From: Siphonodentalium dalli
Lineage: Eukaryota > Mollusca > Scaphopoda > Gadilida > Siphonodentaliidae
Direction: 5' to 3'
DNA: 64,000 bases
Assembly (NCBI GenBank): GCA_032622095.1
Contig: CP136061.1
Location: 86,776,324 to 86,840,323, forward strand
The notes beneath the pieces were generated by a model. The model made no database searches. It was given only the letters and a program-made list of their open reading frames with translations, and had not been told where the DNA came from. Position 1 is the first letter of the stretch; the number at the start of each line of letters is the position of its first letter. The translations under genes were made by a program, and so were the position numbers. This document shows positions 26,839 to 37,719 of this stretch, piece after piece.

Positions 26839-26962
26839 TCTCATAAAAACAGCGTCCATGCTTCCATCGCCTCATAAAAACAGCGTCCATGCTTCCATCG
26901 CCTCATAAAAACAGCGTCCATGCTTCCATCCCCTCATAAAAACAGCGTCCATGCTTCCATCG
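26839..26962. repeat. 31-bp tandem repeat, four copies
   Basis: Units at 26,839, 26,870, 26,901 and 26,932, each beginning CTCATAAAAACAGCGTCCAT and ending GCTTCCATCG, with only two or three differences in total. The array stops 75 bp before the 36-bp minisatellite. Confidence 0.95.
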
Positions 26963-27037
26963 CCTCAATTATGAGCTTTTGTGATCGTGTTCGATGTATT
27001 ACTTATTAATGATATTGTGATTTTGTTGTTATATGCC

Positions 27038-29655
27038 TTTGTGATAAGAATGATGGAGATTGATGGAGATACCTTTGTGATAAGAATGATGGAGATTGAT
27101 GGAGATACCTTTGTGATAAGAATGATGGAGATTGATGGAGATACCTGTGTGATAAGAATGATGGAGATTGATGGAGATACCTTTGTGGTGAGAATGATGG
27201 AGATTGGTGGAGATACCTTTGTGATAAGAATGATGGAGATTGATGGAGATACCTTTGTGATAAGAATGATGGAGATCGATGGAGATACCTTTGTGATAAG
27301 AATGATGGAGATTGGTGGAGATACCTTTGTGATAAGAATGATGGAGATTGGTAGAGATACCTTTGTGATAAGAATTATGGAGATTGATGGAGATACCTTT
27401 GTGGTAAGAATGATGGAGATTGATGGAGATACCTTTGTGATAAGAATGATGGAGATTGATGGAGATACCTTTGTGGTAAGAATGATGGAGATTGATGGAG
27501 ATACCTTTGTGATAAGAATGATGGAGATTGATGGAGATACCTTTGTGATAAGAATGATGGAGATTGATGGAGATACATTTGTGATAAGAATGATGGAGAT
27601 TGATGGAGATACCTGTGTGATAAGAATGATGGAGATTTATGGAGATACCTTTGTGATAAGAATGATGGAGATTGATGGAGATACCTTTGTGGTAAGAATG
27701 ATGGAGATTGATGGAGATACCTTTGTGATAAGAATGATGGAGATTGATGGAGATACCTTTGTGATAAGAATGATGGAGATTGATGGAGATACCTTTGTGA
27801 TAAGAATGATGGAGATTGATGGAGATACCTTTGTGATAAGAATGATGGAGATTGATGGAGATACCTTTGTGATAAGAATGATGGAGATTGATGGAGATAC
27901 CTTTGTGATAAAAATGATGGAGATTGATGGAGATACCTTTGTGATAAGAATGATGGAGATTGATGGAGATACCTTTGTGATAAGAATGATGGAGATTGAT
28001 GGAGATACCATTGTGATAAGAATGCTGGAGATTGATGGAGATACCTTTGTGATAAGAATGATGGAGATTGATGGAGATACCTTTGTGATAAGAATGATGG
28101 AGATTGATGGAGATACCTTTGTGGTAAGAATGATGGAGATTGGTGGAGATACCTTTGTGATAAGAATGATGGAGATTGATGGAGATACCTTTGTGATAAG
28201 AATGATGGAGATTGATGGAGATACCTGTGTGATAAGAATGATGGAGATTGATGTAGATGCCTTTGTGATAAGAATGATGGAGATTGATGGAGATACCTTT
28301 GTGGTAAGAATGATGGAGATTGATGGAGATACATTTGTGATAAGAATGATGGAGATTGATGGAGATACCTTTGTGATAAGAATGATGGAGATTGATGGAG
28401 ATACCTTTGTGATACGAATGATGGAGATTGATGGAGATACCTTTGTGATAAGAATGATGGAGATTGATGGAGATACCTGTGTGATAAGAATGATGGAGAT
28501 TGATGGAGATACCTTTGTGGTAAGAATGATGGAGATTGATGGAGATACCTTTGTGATAAGAATGATGGAGATTGATGGAGATACCTTTGTGATAAGAATG
28601 ATGGAGATTGATGGAGATACCTTTGTGATAAGAATGATGGAGATTGATGGAAATACCTGTGTGATAAGAATGATGGAGATTGATGGAGATACCTTTGTGA
28701 TAAGAATGATGGAGATTGATGGAGATACCTTTGTGGTAAGAATGATGGAGATTGATGGAGATACCTTTGTGATAAGAATGATGGAGATTGATGGAGATAC
28801 CTTTGTGATAAGAATGATGGAGATTGACGGAGATACCTTTGTGATAAGAATGATGGAGATTGATGGAGATACCTGTGTGATAAGAATGATGGAGATTGAT
28901 GGAGATACCTTTGTGATCAGAATGATGGAGATTGGTGGAGATACCTTTGTGATAAGAATGATGGAGATTGATGGAGATACCTTTGTGATAAGAAAGGTGG
29001 AGATTGATGGAGATACCTTTGTGATAAGAATGATGGAGATTGATGGAGATGCCTTTGTGATAAGAATGATGGAGATTGATGGAGATACCTTTGTGATAAG
29101 AATGATGGAGATTGATGGAGATACCTGTGTGATAAGAATGATGGAGATTGATGGAGATACCTTTGTGATAAGAATGATGGAGATTGGTGGAGATACCTTT
29201 GTGATAAGAATGATGGAGATTGATGGAGATACCTTTGTGGTAAGAATGATGGAGATTGGTGGAGATACCTTTGTGATAAGAATGATGGAGATTGATGGAG
29301 ATACCTTTGTGGTAAGAATGATGGAGATTGATGGAGATACCTTTGTGATAAGAATGATGGAGATTGATGGAGATACCTTTGTGATAAGAATGATGGAGAT
29401 TGATGGAGATACCTGTGTGATAAGAATGATGGAGATTGATGGAGATACCTTTGTGATAAGAATGATGGAGATTGGTGGAGATACCTTTATGATAAGAATG
29501 ATGGAGATTGATGGAGATACCTTTGTGATAAGAATGATGGAGATTGATGGAGATACCTTTGTGATAAGAATGATGGAGATTGATGGAGATACCTTTGTGA
29601 TAAGAATGATGGAGATTGATGGATATACCTTTGTGATAAGAATGGTGGAGATTGC
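27038..29655. repeat. 36-bp minisatellite, about 73 copies
   Basis: Units of 36 bp (TTTGTGATAAGAATGATGG, then AGATTGATGGAGATACC) with point changes and no indels over ~2.6 kb. Because 36 is twelve codons, the plus strand is open for 940 codons (repeating FVIRMMEIDGDT) and the minus strand for 705 and 319 codons in two other frames. The plus frame begins only with GTG in non-repeat sequence, both strands are equally open, and most variation is amino-acid-changing (TTT/TGT, ATA/GTA, GAT/GGT). All three argue against a protein. The perfect frame reflects recent expansion of a unit without stops. Confidence 0.95.
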
Positions 29656-29929
29656 ATGTATTTTTTTTATTTTCATCATTGTGTGTCTAATCGGACAGCG
29701 GATCTTTAAGGCTGAAACGCATATTTTGCCCAAAAACCCAGACAACAACTGCAAATATTTTCAATTCAGAATATCCCTGGATCAATCCAACGAAAACACT
29801 TGAACTTCACATATTCACCACTGGTTAAGTGGTCTTGTTGATATGCTATGACGCTGGTGGTCCTGTTGAATTGCTATGATGCGGGTAGGAAAAACTGATG
29901 ATGTTACGAAAAGGAACCGTTATTTTTTC

Positions 29930-30200
29930 TAAAGTTGTCTTTTTCGCGGTGCATGGCTAATCCAAGTGTGTGTATGACATATTCAAGAACATATATTTTT
30001 GAAAATTATAATAATGCCTGCGCTGGTGTTTCTAAAACAATGTGATTAGCCATCTTGATTATAGCCGATTTTCAACAACTAATACAACCAGTATGAAAAA
30101 TATTTCGCAATAAATATTTTTTTGAATGTTTGATACATATAATGGCTTTTCCAGGATATGTTCAGATTAACGGAGCACCGCGAAAAAAAACAAAGACAAA
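29930..30200. repeat. Short inverted-repeat unit (~270 bp)
   Basis: TCTTTTTCGCGGTGCATGGC at about 29,938 is mirrored at about 30,168-30,190 by GGAGCACCGCGAAAAAAA. AT-rich interior, no coding frame; a small MITE-like unit. Confidence 0.45.
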
Positions 30201-30326
30201 TTAAAAAAATGTAACGTACTTTTTCGCTCAAATTTACTTTGTAAAGTTTGAGCTATTACCATGGCTTGATATCCGTCGTTCGTGTGTGTATGTGTGTGTG
30301 CGTGTGTGATTCGTCAACAGTTTCCT

Positions 30327-30500
30327 TTAGCACGTGCTACAGGTCGTACATTTGGTTTGATCATTATGAAATTTGTCATAGCTGTTGACATTGACATATA
30401 GATGGGAACAAGTCATTTTGGGGTCATTACAGGGGGGGGGGGTATTTAAAAATTTGCTGGAAGGTATGCCGGGGTGGTGGGTAGCCCGAGGGGCATAAAA
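30327..30500. repeat. Stray copy of the 32-33-kb repeat, with a G-run
   Basis: TTTAGCACGTGCTACAGGTC, then ATGAAATTTGTCATAGCTG and AGTCATTTTGGGGTCATT match the repeat unit at 32.2-33.1 kb. It is followed by a run of G and AAATTTGCTGGAAGGTATGC, which is the inverse of sequence at about 32,130-32,172. Confidence 0.65.
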
Positions 30501-30740
30501 CGCGTTTTTTACAACCTCATGCAATTTTTTACTAAAGACGTTTTGTGCCCTTATTAGACATTTGTAACAGTTTAAAACATATTATAAGGATTTATAACTG
30601 CAACAACACCATATTTATGTTACTGTGACCTCATATGGGCCTTAGTGGAGATGACATTAAGCTATGGCATGTTGAATATGGGGCGGTGTGGTGAAAAAAT
30701 TCCTTCCCGACACCCTTTGGAAAGAAGCTTCGAGAAATGT

Positions 30741-31353
30741 AAAACTGAAATAAATAAACTTGTCTTGATGTAATTAAAGCCTAGATCATTGTGTGCATGG
30801 AAAAAGAGCGAGCAACTGTCTCAAATAGTAATGTGACTATCAATTCAATGGCTAGAATATAACTGTCATCACACTGTTCATCAGTGCATCAAGCCAATCA
30901 GTGAAATATTTGCATGTCTATCAACTCATATGATCGGTTACTCTCACAACACCTAAAATATCCAAGTCTGGCACAGTGACTGTTTGTCATTTATTATAAC
31001 CGAGGTTTCTCCAGTAGACTAACAAAAGTGTTAAGGCATAATGCCAGATAATGGGCTGGTTGACAGACTAATCGGGAAATTGTTAGAAATTATGGAATTG
31101 TGTGTATCCTGTACAATGACCTAAGTTTGCATATACAAGTAAACATGTCCTGATGTAACTAATGCATAGATCATTGTGTGCATGGAAAAAGAGCGAGTAA
31201 CTGTCTCAAACATTAATGTGACTATCAATGGGTAGAAAATATCTGTCATCAGTGCATCAAGACAATCAGTGAACTATTTGCATGTCTTTCAACTCAGATG
31301 ATCTCTCACAAGACCTAAAGTATCCAAGTCTGGTATAGTGCTGTAACTGCTTG

Positions 31354-31393
<40 letters not shown>

Positions 31394-31900
31394 AAGTAGG
31401 ATCTGTCCAGATTTTTCTCTCAGACTCCTGGACCGAGTTCAATTAAATTTGGTGTGGTGACTCGGGGTACCCTGGCGGATGTTATAATGGTATTAGTTTT
31501 TCAAAATATTTTAATTAAAAAAAAATAAAATAAAATTGGTCTTGTTAAATTGAGCAAGGAATTCAATCTTTAAAACAAATATATTAAAACAATAAATATA
31601 AATCAAAATGTTTCATGACCAAATGTGCTTGAAGCGCACAAAGGGGCCGCCGCTAAATGAAGGCTCTGTCTAAGATCAAAATGAGTGCCAAGTCCCACAG
31701 GTATCTCCGATGCTGAATATATGTTCCCAAAGGGAGCCTGTTTCAGCTAGTTTAGTATAATAGAAGTAAGTTGCTCCAGTAGACTAACATAAGTGGTATG
31801 GAATGTGTTAGATAATGGGCTGGTTCACAGACCAATCAGGATATAGTCAGAAATTATGAAATATTTTGCATTCTGCACAATGACCTAAGTTTACAGATGA
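30741..31900. repeat. Diverged tandem duplication (~395-bp unit), second copy interrupted
   Basis: The first unit (about 30,741-31,135) contains GATCATTGTGTGCATGGAAA, AGTGCATCAAG, ATCCAAGTCTGGCA and CCAGTAGACTAAC through CAATGACCTAAGTTTGCA. The second has the first part at about 31,136-31,355 and the last part at about 31,772-31,892. Some 415 bp separate the two parts: a TA run and then unrelated sequence, probably an insertion. Confidence 0.75.
31355..31391. repeat. TA microsatellite
   Basis: About 18 uninterrupted TA units at the point where the second copy of the 395-bp duplication is interrupted. Confidence 0.95.
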
Positions 31901-32226
31901 TCAGCAATTTATATAACATTTTTTTTCAATTAAAACAGCTTTTGAAACAGGTTAAACTGTTATTTGAACTAATTGAGATAATTCCCAGTCATATGAGTGA
32001 TATCAGTAGATTTTTATGCGACCAATTTTAGTGAAATTTGGGGGGTGGGTGTCAAAAAGTTGGAAGTAGAAATTTGTTTTTTGCAGGTTTGGGGGTGGTG
32101 GGTCCCCGAAAATGCCAGATGCAAAAAAACGGCATTCCTTCCTGCAAATGTTTTACTACCCCCCCCCCCCCGGTCATTCGGCAAAAAAACATGGCCGCTG
32201 ACGGCCAATTTGAATTTCACAATTCA

Positions 32227-33130
32227 ATCCATTAGCACGGGCTACAGGTTGTACTGTTCATCTGATCATAATGAAATTTGTCATGGATGTTAATATTGAC
32301 ATGTAAATAGGAACGAGTAATATTTGGATCGTTCGGCCAAAAAACATGGCTGCCAGCAGCCATCTTGGACTTTACTCTTTGTATGACTAAATCCTTTGGC
32401 ACGGCCTACAGGTCGTGCCTTTCGTCGGATCATAATGAAATTTGTCACGGCTGTTGACATTGTCATGTAGATGGGAACGAGTCATTTTGAGGTCATTCAG
32501 CCAAAAACATGGCCGCCAGCAGCCATCTTGGATTTCAAAATTCAATCCTTTAGCACGCACTACAAGCCATACTATTTGTCTGATCATCATGAAATTTCTC
32601 ATGAATGTTAATATTGACATGTAGATGGGAACGAGTCATATTGGGGTCTTTCGGACAAAAAAACATGGCCTACAGCAGCCATCTTGGATTTTACTCTTTG
32701 CATGACTCAATCCTTTGGCACAGGCTACAGGTCATACCTTTGGTCGGATCATTATGAAGTTTGTCATGGCCACCAGCCACCAGCAGCCATCTTGGATTTC
32801 AAAATTCAATCCATTAGCGTGGGCTACAGGCCGGAGTGTTCGTCTGATCATCATGAAATTTGTCTTGGAAGTTAATATTGACATGTAGATGGGAATGAGT
32901 CATTGTTGGATCATTCGTCCATAAAATATGGCCACTGGAAGCCATCTTGGAGTTTACTCTTTGTATGACTAAATCATTTGGCAAAGGTTACAGGTCGTAT
33001 CTTTTGTCGGATCATCATGAAATTTGTCATGAATGTTAACATTGACATGTAAATGGGAACGAGTCATTTTGGGGTCATTCGGCCAAAAAACGGCCAGCGG
33101 CCATCTTGGATTTTACTCTTTGCATAACTA
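32227..33130. repeat. Alternating ~164/155-bp tandem repeat, six units
   Basis: Units start at about 32,227, 32,391, 32,545, 32,710, 32,809 and 32,973. Each has AGCACGGGCTACAGG-like sequence, GGATCATAATGAAATTTGTC, TGACATGTAGATGGGAACGA, GTCATT and ATGGCCGCCAGCAGCCATCT. Odd and even units differ at the junction (TTTACTCTTTGTATGACTAA versus TTCAAAATTCAATCC), so the true repeat is a dimer of ~319 bp. The fourth unit is shortened to ~99 bp. Short open frames here are shadows. Confidence 0.85.
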
Positions 33131-33330
33131 GACCTTTCAACTTTCCACATTCCTAATGACTCCATTGACTGTAACACATGAAATTATTCCCTTTCCATGT
33201 TGAGCTACTGTGTCATTGACACTTTCATTGTTAACAGCATCAGTTTGCCCTAACAGCATCATAGCAATTCAGCAGGACTCAACAGCATCATAGCACATTA
33301 GCAAGACCACTTGACCAGGGGCGAAACCTC

Positions 33331-34016
33331 TTTAACTTCACATATGAACTCTTTATGTACCGAGAACTGATTGAATTATTAATAGTTTCACAAAGCAAAC
33401 AAATCAGCCCCCTGTCTTGGCTCAGGCTATGAAAGGGGACTTCAATTGTGTAAAAATATTGAGTTAACTTCTCAATTACAAACATGGTAGCACGTCATAT
33501 CTCCATATATGACAATGAAGTACAGCTAGATCGGCAGAATGAACAATGAATGCAATGTTAATAACTATGCAGACTGGTCCACTTAAGAAAAGGATGTTGA
33601 TTTTCTTACGTTCCATGTTGTGTGGATGTGTGGTGATCGCGGTGTAAATATAGAATGTCGATGACTTCTCTACACGAGAGGTCTATGTCTATGTCGTTAG
33701 ACGCTTTGTGTGATGACCGAAGTTAAATTCGCTTTGTCCTTGCATGGGTGACCGGCTTGGGAATCTGGGTGCTGCCAACTTTCGGTGCAACTCCCGCACT
33801 TCTCTCTCTTAATTGTTCTGTTACAGATGCAAATTGGTCTGACATTTTGTGTGGATCGCAAAAGAGATCAACACATACACATGTCAGACCGACCTGCATA
33901 TGTACACTAAGGAACGCAAAAATAATCAACATTGTTGTGTGGAATGCGAAACACACATACAAATGTCAGATCAACTTGCATCCAACTATACGGATCGCAA
34001 ACAAATCAACAGCCAT
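33331..34016. other. No supported gene; short ~65-bp imperfect repeats near the end
   Basis: From about 33,840 to 34,010 a phrase recurs three times in altered form (GGATCGCAAA, ATCAACA, ACACACATACAAATGTCAGA and TCAACTTGCAT). Overlapping open frames at 33,748-34,208 lie on this repeat and show no domain. Confidence 0.5.
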
Positions 34017-34418
34017 TACTTGTATTTACACTCGACTCAGTCAACTACCATATTAAAAGAGCATTTAGCCCATTCCAACATTATTCTGGTAGCTGCATGG
34101 TTGCGTCTACACGATATGAAAACAAGTATGGGTCTGCGTGTGATATCACGTGAAGTAATTTCAACAAACCAACGTCCTGCATACATGTCCGCTCTACTGC
34201 GCGAATGACTGTGCGAGTGTAAATAATACTTATATTTACACTCGACCGAGTCAACTGGCATATTAAAGGAACATTTATCGCTCATTGCGTTATTATCGTG
34301 GCTCGTTGAAAGTTGCGTCTACGCAATACAAAAGCAAGTAGGGGGGGCTGCGTGCGGCGCCACGTGACATAATTTCGACCAAACAGTGTCCTGGGTCCAT
34401 GCTCCACAGTGCGAATGG
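34017..34418. repeat. Tandem pair of ~211-bp units
   Basis: About 34,017-34,210 and 34,228-34,418 share TATTTACACTCGA, GAGTCAACT, CATATTAAA, GTTGCGTCTAC, CACGTGA, TAATTTC and CCAAAC with moderate divergence. No coding frame is supported. Confidence 0.7.
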
Positions 34419-34639
34419 TGGAATGGTGGTCAGCTTGTATTTAGTTACGGAACCATTATACACCTGGAATCATGTCAGGCCAAGTTTCCATTGATCGACA
34501 GGCATGACATTAAAATTAGCACATACCCATTGTCATAAACATGGTTTATGGGTCACTCGGTGGTTGGCTTTCAAAATGAAAATTAGGAAATTTCTTGAAT
34601 CCATAAAAATCAAGTTCCATCTCCAGATATAATAGCAAT

Positions 34640-34935
34640 TTAACCCTTTATATACTAAATACTCACTGACGAGTGGTTCATTTAGGAAATGTTCAGATAA
34701 TGAGTTCAAAAAACGACCATAGTTAAGCTTATTATCTGAACATTTCACACCAATGAATGCGAATTATTTTGTGTGCTCTTGTATTATCTGTCCGTCGTCT
34801 GCTTTTATTATCCGAAATTCCATTCTAATGAATAATAATAGACCGTCCCAAAGATTACTTTTTTAGTGAAAACATGGTTAAACTGTTCTCATAAAAAGTG
34901 TTGCAGGCGTTCGTGGTGCCTGAAAACAATGCAGT
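34640..34935 (+). repeat. Dispersed repeat family C, copy 2
   Basis: Starts TTAACCCTTTATATACTAAA and contains TTATTATCTGAACATTTCAC, GTCGTCTGCTTTTATTATCC and AATAATAGACCGT. It matches copy 4 (38.79-39.09 kb) over most of its length, including GTGCCTGAAAACAATG at the end. Confidence 0.7.
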
Positions 34936-34992
34936 TTGAAAGATTTTCCTCCCATTGAAGTAAAGTAAAAAAAAAATGCACTTATACATTAA

Positions 34993-35364
34993 GCCTGATT
35001 TTAGTGTGCCTGTCATTTGCAGAATGAAGTCCCCGGGCTAGCATCACCAAATTCACCCTCTGTGGACCTCACTCTGCTTAGGCCTCATCTGCTATGGGAG
35101 ACTTAGACTCAGATGGAAGTTCCCAAATGGTGAATATTATGATGTACATGTACACCCATTGGGACGATTATGCAATGTGTCGTCTGCCAATAAGTTTCTA
35201 TAGAAATTTGATAATGAAGAAACTTCCCAGAAAAGATGAGGCCTAAGCAGAATGAGGTCCCCAGGGGGTGAATTTAGTTACTCTAGCCCGCTATGCGAGA
35301 TATTGTCACTAAATTCATCATTGGGACCTCATTCTGCAAGTGGCAGGCACACTAAACTCAGACG
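34993..35364. mobile_element. 372-bp MITE with nested inverted repeats
   Basis: The outer arms match as TTTAGTGTGCCTG, CATTTGCAGAATGA and AGTCCC on the left, and the complement GGGACCTCATTCTGC and GGCACACTAAA on the right. A second pair lies inside: AATTCACCCTC, GGACCTC and CTCTGCTTAGGCCTCATC against GATGAGGCCTAAGCAG, GGTCC and GGGTGAATTTAG. No coding capacity. Target duplication not found. Confidence 0.75.
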
Positions 35365-35504
35365 TATTTTATTATACGTGTAGTTATACATTCTGTAGCA
35401 CACCAATCACATAGACCATTTTTCAATATGAAATTATAGACAGATTTTGACAAAATCAATTTTGAAATATCAAGAATTGTAAGAAAAAGTTTATATTGCC
35501 AGCA

Positions 35505-35735
35505 TACTCACCGAATAGTCACTAACGCCAATAATTTGTCGACACTAAGTTTAATGAGTGTTACTTATCACTATGTATGGAATAACATAAGAAACCGCAA
35601 TAAATCACGTTTATCGAACCACACGCACAACCCGGTGATTCTCCTGGTTCGGGCATGAATAATAATGAGATGAAAGCTGTAATTGAGTGATCAATTATCA
35701 CGGAGAGCCACGCGGGACTACTCTATTATAATAAA
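35505..35735 (+). repeat. Dispersed repeat family D, copy 1
   Basis: Shares ACTCACCGAATAGTCA, CCAATAAT, TTACTTATCACTATG, CACAACCCGGTGATT, CTGGTTCGG and AATGAGATGAAAGCTGT with the copy at 40,222-40,480. Non-coding. Confidence 0.7.
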
Positions 35736-35875
35736 CCAAGAAAATAAGATGCATGCATCAGATCGCCCATGAATTATTTTACCAAAAAAATAGTCACATA
35801 CATTGGAGAAATGTTATAAAGTTAATATTAGAAATTCAAGTATGTACATCCACCAGAACGAGATATCTGGTGTAC

Positions 35876-35942
35876 TCACGACCAAGCTCACGATGCTTAC
35901 ATGGCCAAATCACCCCTATATATGAAGCTTGGTCGTACGTGT
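35876..35942. repeat. Short palindrome
   Basis: ACGACCAAGCT at 35,878 and AGCTTGGTCGT at about 35,926-35,936 form an 11-bp stem around a ~37-nt loop. Confidence 0.6.
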
Positions 35943-36189
35943 ACAATTTGATAATTACATGCTCATAAATGGGTTTGCCGAAAGATTCAAATCGTGACAG
36001 CCAATATGCAGACGGACAGATGCGGGCTCTAACGTATTCCAAAGACTTTAGTGATGCAAGGAGTAAAATCCAACACGGATGCTGAGGTTCATGCTTCCGG
36101 ACTTCGGAAAAGAAACGTTAGCTTATCGAGTTGTTACCACAAATATACATATGAAAATTGGGATATATCAAATAGAAGATTCTGCCTAT

Positions 36190-36715
36190 ACAATCAAATG
36201 CAATAAAAGTATGTATACCAAACCCATCGTGCCACGCCCATGCGACCAGCCATGAGAACATACACATGGAATGTTCAAACTGACCGGACAGTGTTGTATG
36301 CAATATATGTATACGTACACCCCAACCCCCTATGCCACCCCTATGTGACGATGTGATAAGCATTGATGACATTATACTTATGAAATAATCAAATAGATCA
36401 GACAATGTCCCATGCAATATAAGTACGCACACCCTAACCCCATGTCGCCAATCCCTTGTAGCTGCGTCCCTACATCTAACCAGTCGTGAGAACATGCACA
36501 TGAATTTGTCAAAAGGCCCGGCAGTATCAAATCAATATTAGAAAAATAGTACATACGTGCATACCAATCGCCCGTCGCCTCCTCCCTACATGTGATGACC
36601 GGACGTGAAAACATGCACATAGTGTCCCATACAATATAAGTACTTACACCCCAACCCATGCCACCGCGTCCCTACTTGTGACCCGCCGTGAACACACGCA
36701 CATGGTATTGAGTTT
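36190..36715. repeat. Diverged tandem repeat (~115-130-bp units, four to five copies)
   Basis: GTGAGAACATGCACATG-like sequence recurs at about 36,250, 36,485, 36,605 and 36,690. It alternates with CATGCAATATAAGTA and CACCCCAACCCCATG. The minus-strand open frames repeat MCMFSR and related peptides and are repeat shadows. Confidence 0.65.
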
Positions 36716-37392
36716 GTTTTAATTGACATTTTTATAAACCAATTTACTTTACTAAAGGTCAGTAATAATATTAACTATTTTACTTTTAATTAACTATTTG
36801 CTTCTTCTCATCGTAAATACGCTACTACAAAGTTTCCGTCCATGTACAAAATATCCTATCAATTTTTAATTCATTTCACGTAACAAACATCATTTAAAAT
36901 AGTCATTAAGTGGTTACCAGGGACAAGTATAAAACTAATAACTGCACATTACCTCTTTTAAAAGAGGGATATATATAGCTAGCATGTATAGTATATACCG
37001 TATACTTTAGTAGAACACGTTATATAATACATCATAATGTATCAGATTTTAAAAGTAATTCTAAAAGTAATTCTTTGTAAAACAATTCATGGACGATCTG
37101 ATGCTTGCATCTTTATTTCTTGTTGCTGGTTGTTCTTGGTATACAGTTGTACCATTGACACAGGCCGATATATATTGGGTTGGTTTGATCCGATTCGAAG
37201 CTGATTTACTACGATTTCATATGATAACAAAGAAAAGCAATGGTAATTTCGGGCTAACATTTACTCATATAGGTAAACCAAGAGACACATGTGAAATTTT
37301 CTGACACAGTGAAATCCATCTTTCCAAGTTATAGTCTCCCTTCGGGCGAAATAATGTAGAGTGGTCATTAAAGCATGGATATATAACCATGT
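36716..37392. other. No supported gene
   Basis: AT-rich. A 71-codon plus-strand frame starts with ATG at 37,089 and has a hydrophobic start (LASLFLVAGCSW). With no homology recognised and no splice or poly(A) context it is not called. Confidence 0.4.
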
Positions 37393-37560
37393 CTATACTA
37401 AATACTCGCTGACTAGTAGTTATCCCTTATGCGATACACAGATAATAAGTTAAAGATCGCTAACATTGTTGAACTTATTATCTGAACATTTCACATTAAT
37501 TAATATAAATCCTTTTCATCTTCTATTATATGTTCGTCTGCATGTCTGTTATCACAGGTG
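37393..37560 (+). repeat. Dispersed repeat family C, copy 3 (partial)
   Basis: TATACTAAATACTCGCTGAC, then GTTGAACTTATTATCTGAAC and GTTCGTCTGC match the first half of copies 2 and 4; the right half is missing. Confidence 0.65.
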
Positions 37561-37719
37561 ATTGGTACAATAGACTCCACCACCCAATGACATATATAAG
37601 ACAAGGTAACTATCTATCAGATGACCCAAATTCCCTCCACCTGTCGTTGTCAAGCTATAGCTAAAATATTTTTGTTAAATGTTATTCAAACTAAACACAC
37701 GTTTTGTCCCCGAATGATC

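Larger units (their letters stand above)
29810..33330. mobile_element. Possible 3.5-kb unit bounded by ~100-bp inverted arms
   Basis: The left end (about 29,810-29,910: AAGTGGTCTTGTTGATATGC, then ATTGCTATGATGC) reappears inverted at about 33,220-33,330 (GCATCATAGCAATTCAGCAG, then AAGACCACTTGACC). Match is roughly 75-80% by eye. The interior holds several tandem repeats but no gene. It could be a large non-autonomous element or two separately inserted repeats in opposite orientation. Confidence 0.4.

Noticed and set aside
26981-29803. A 940-codon frame with hydrophobic ends (LLLYAF at the start, CIFFIFIIVCLIG at the end), looking like a repeat surface protein
   Set aside because: It begins at GTG, not ATG. 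Both strands are open, changes between units are mostly amino-acid-changing, and 97% of its length is minisatellite.
33748-34208. Overlapping plus-strand frames of 73-119 codons
   Set aside because: They overlap diverged tandem repeats and show no recognisable domain.
36118-36659. Two overlapping minus-strand frames with repeated MCMFSR peptides
   Set aside because: The peptide repeats follow the ~120-bp DNA tandem repeat.
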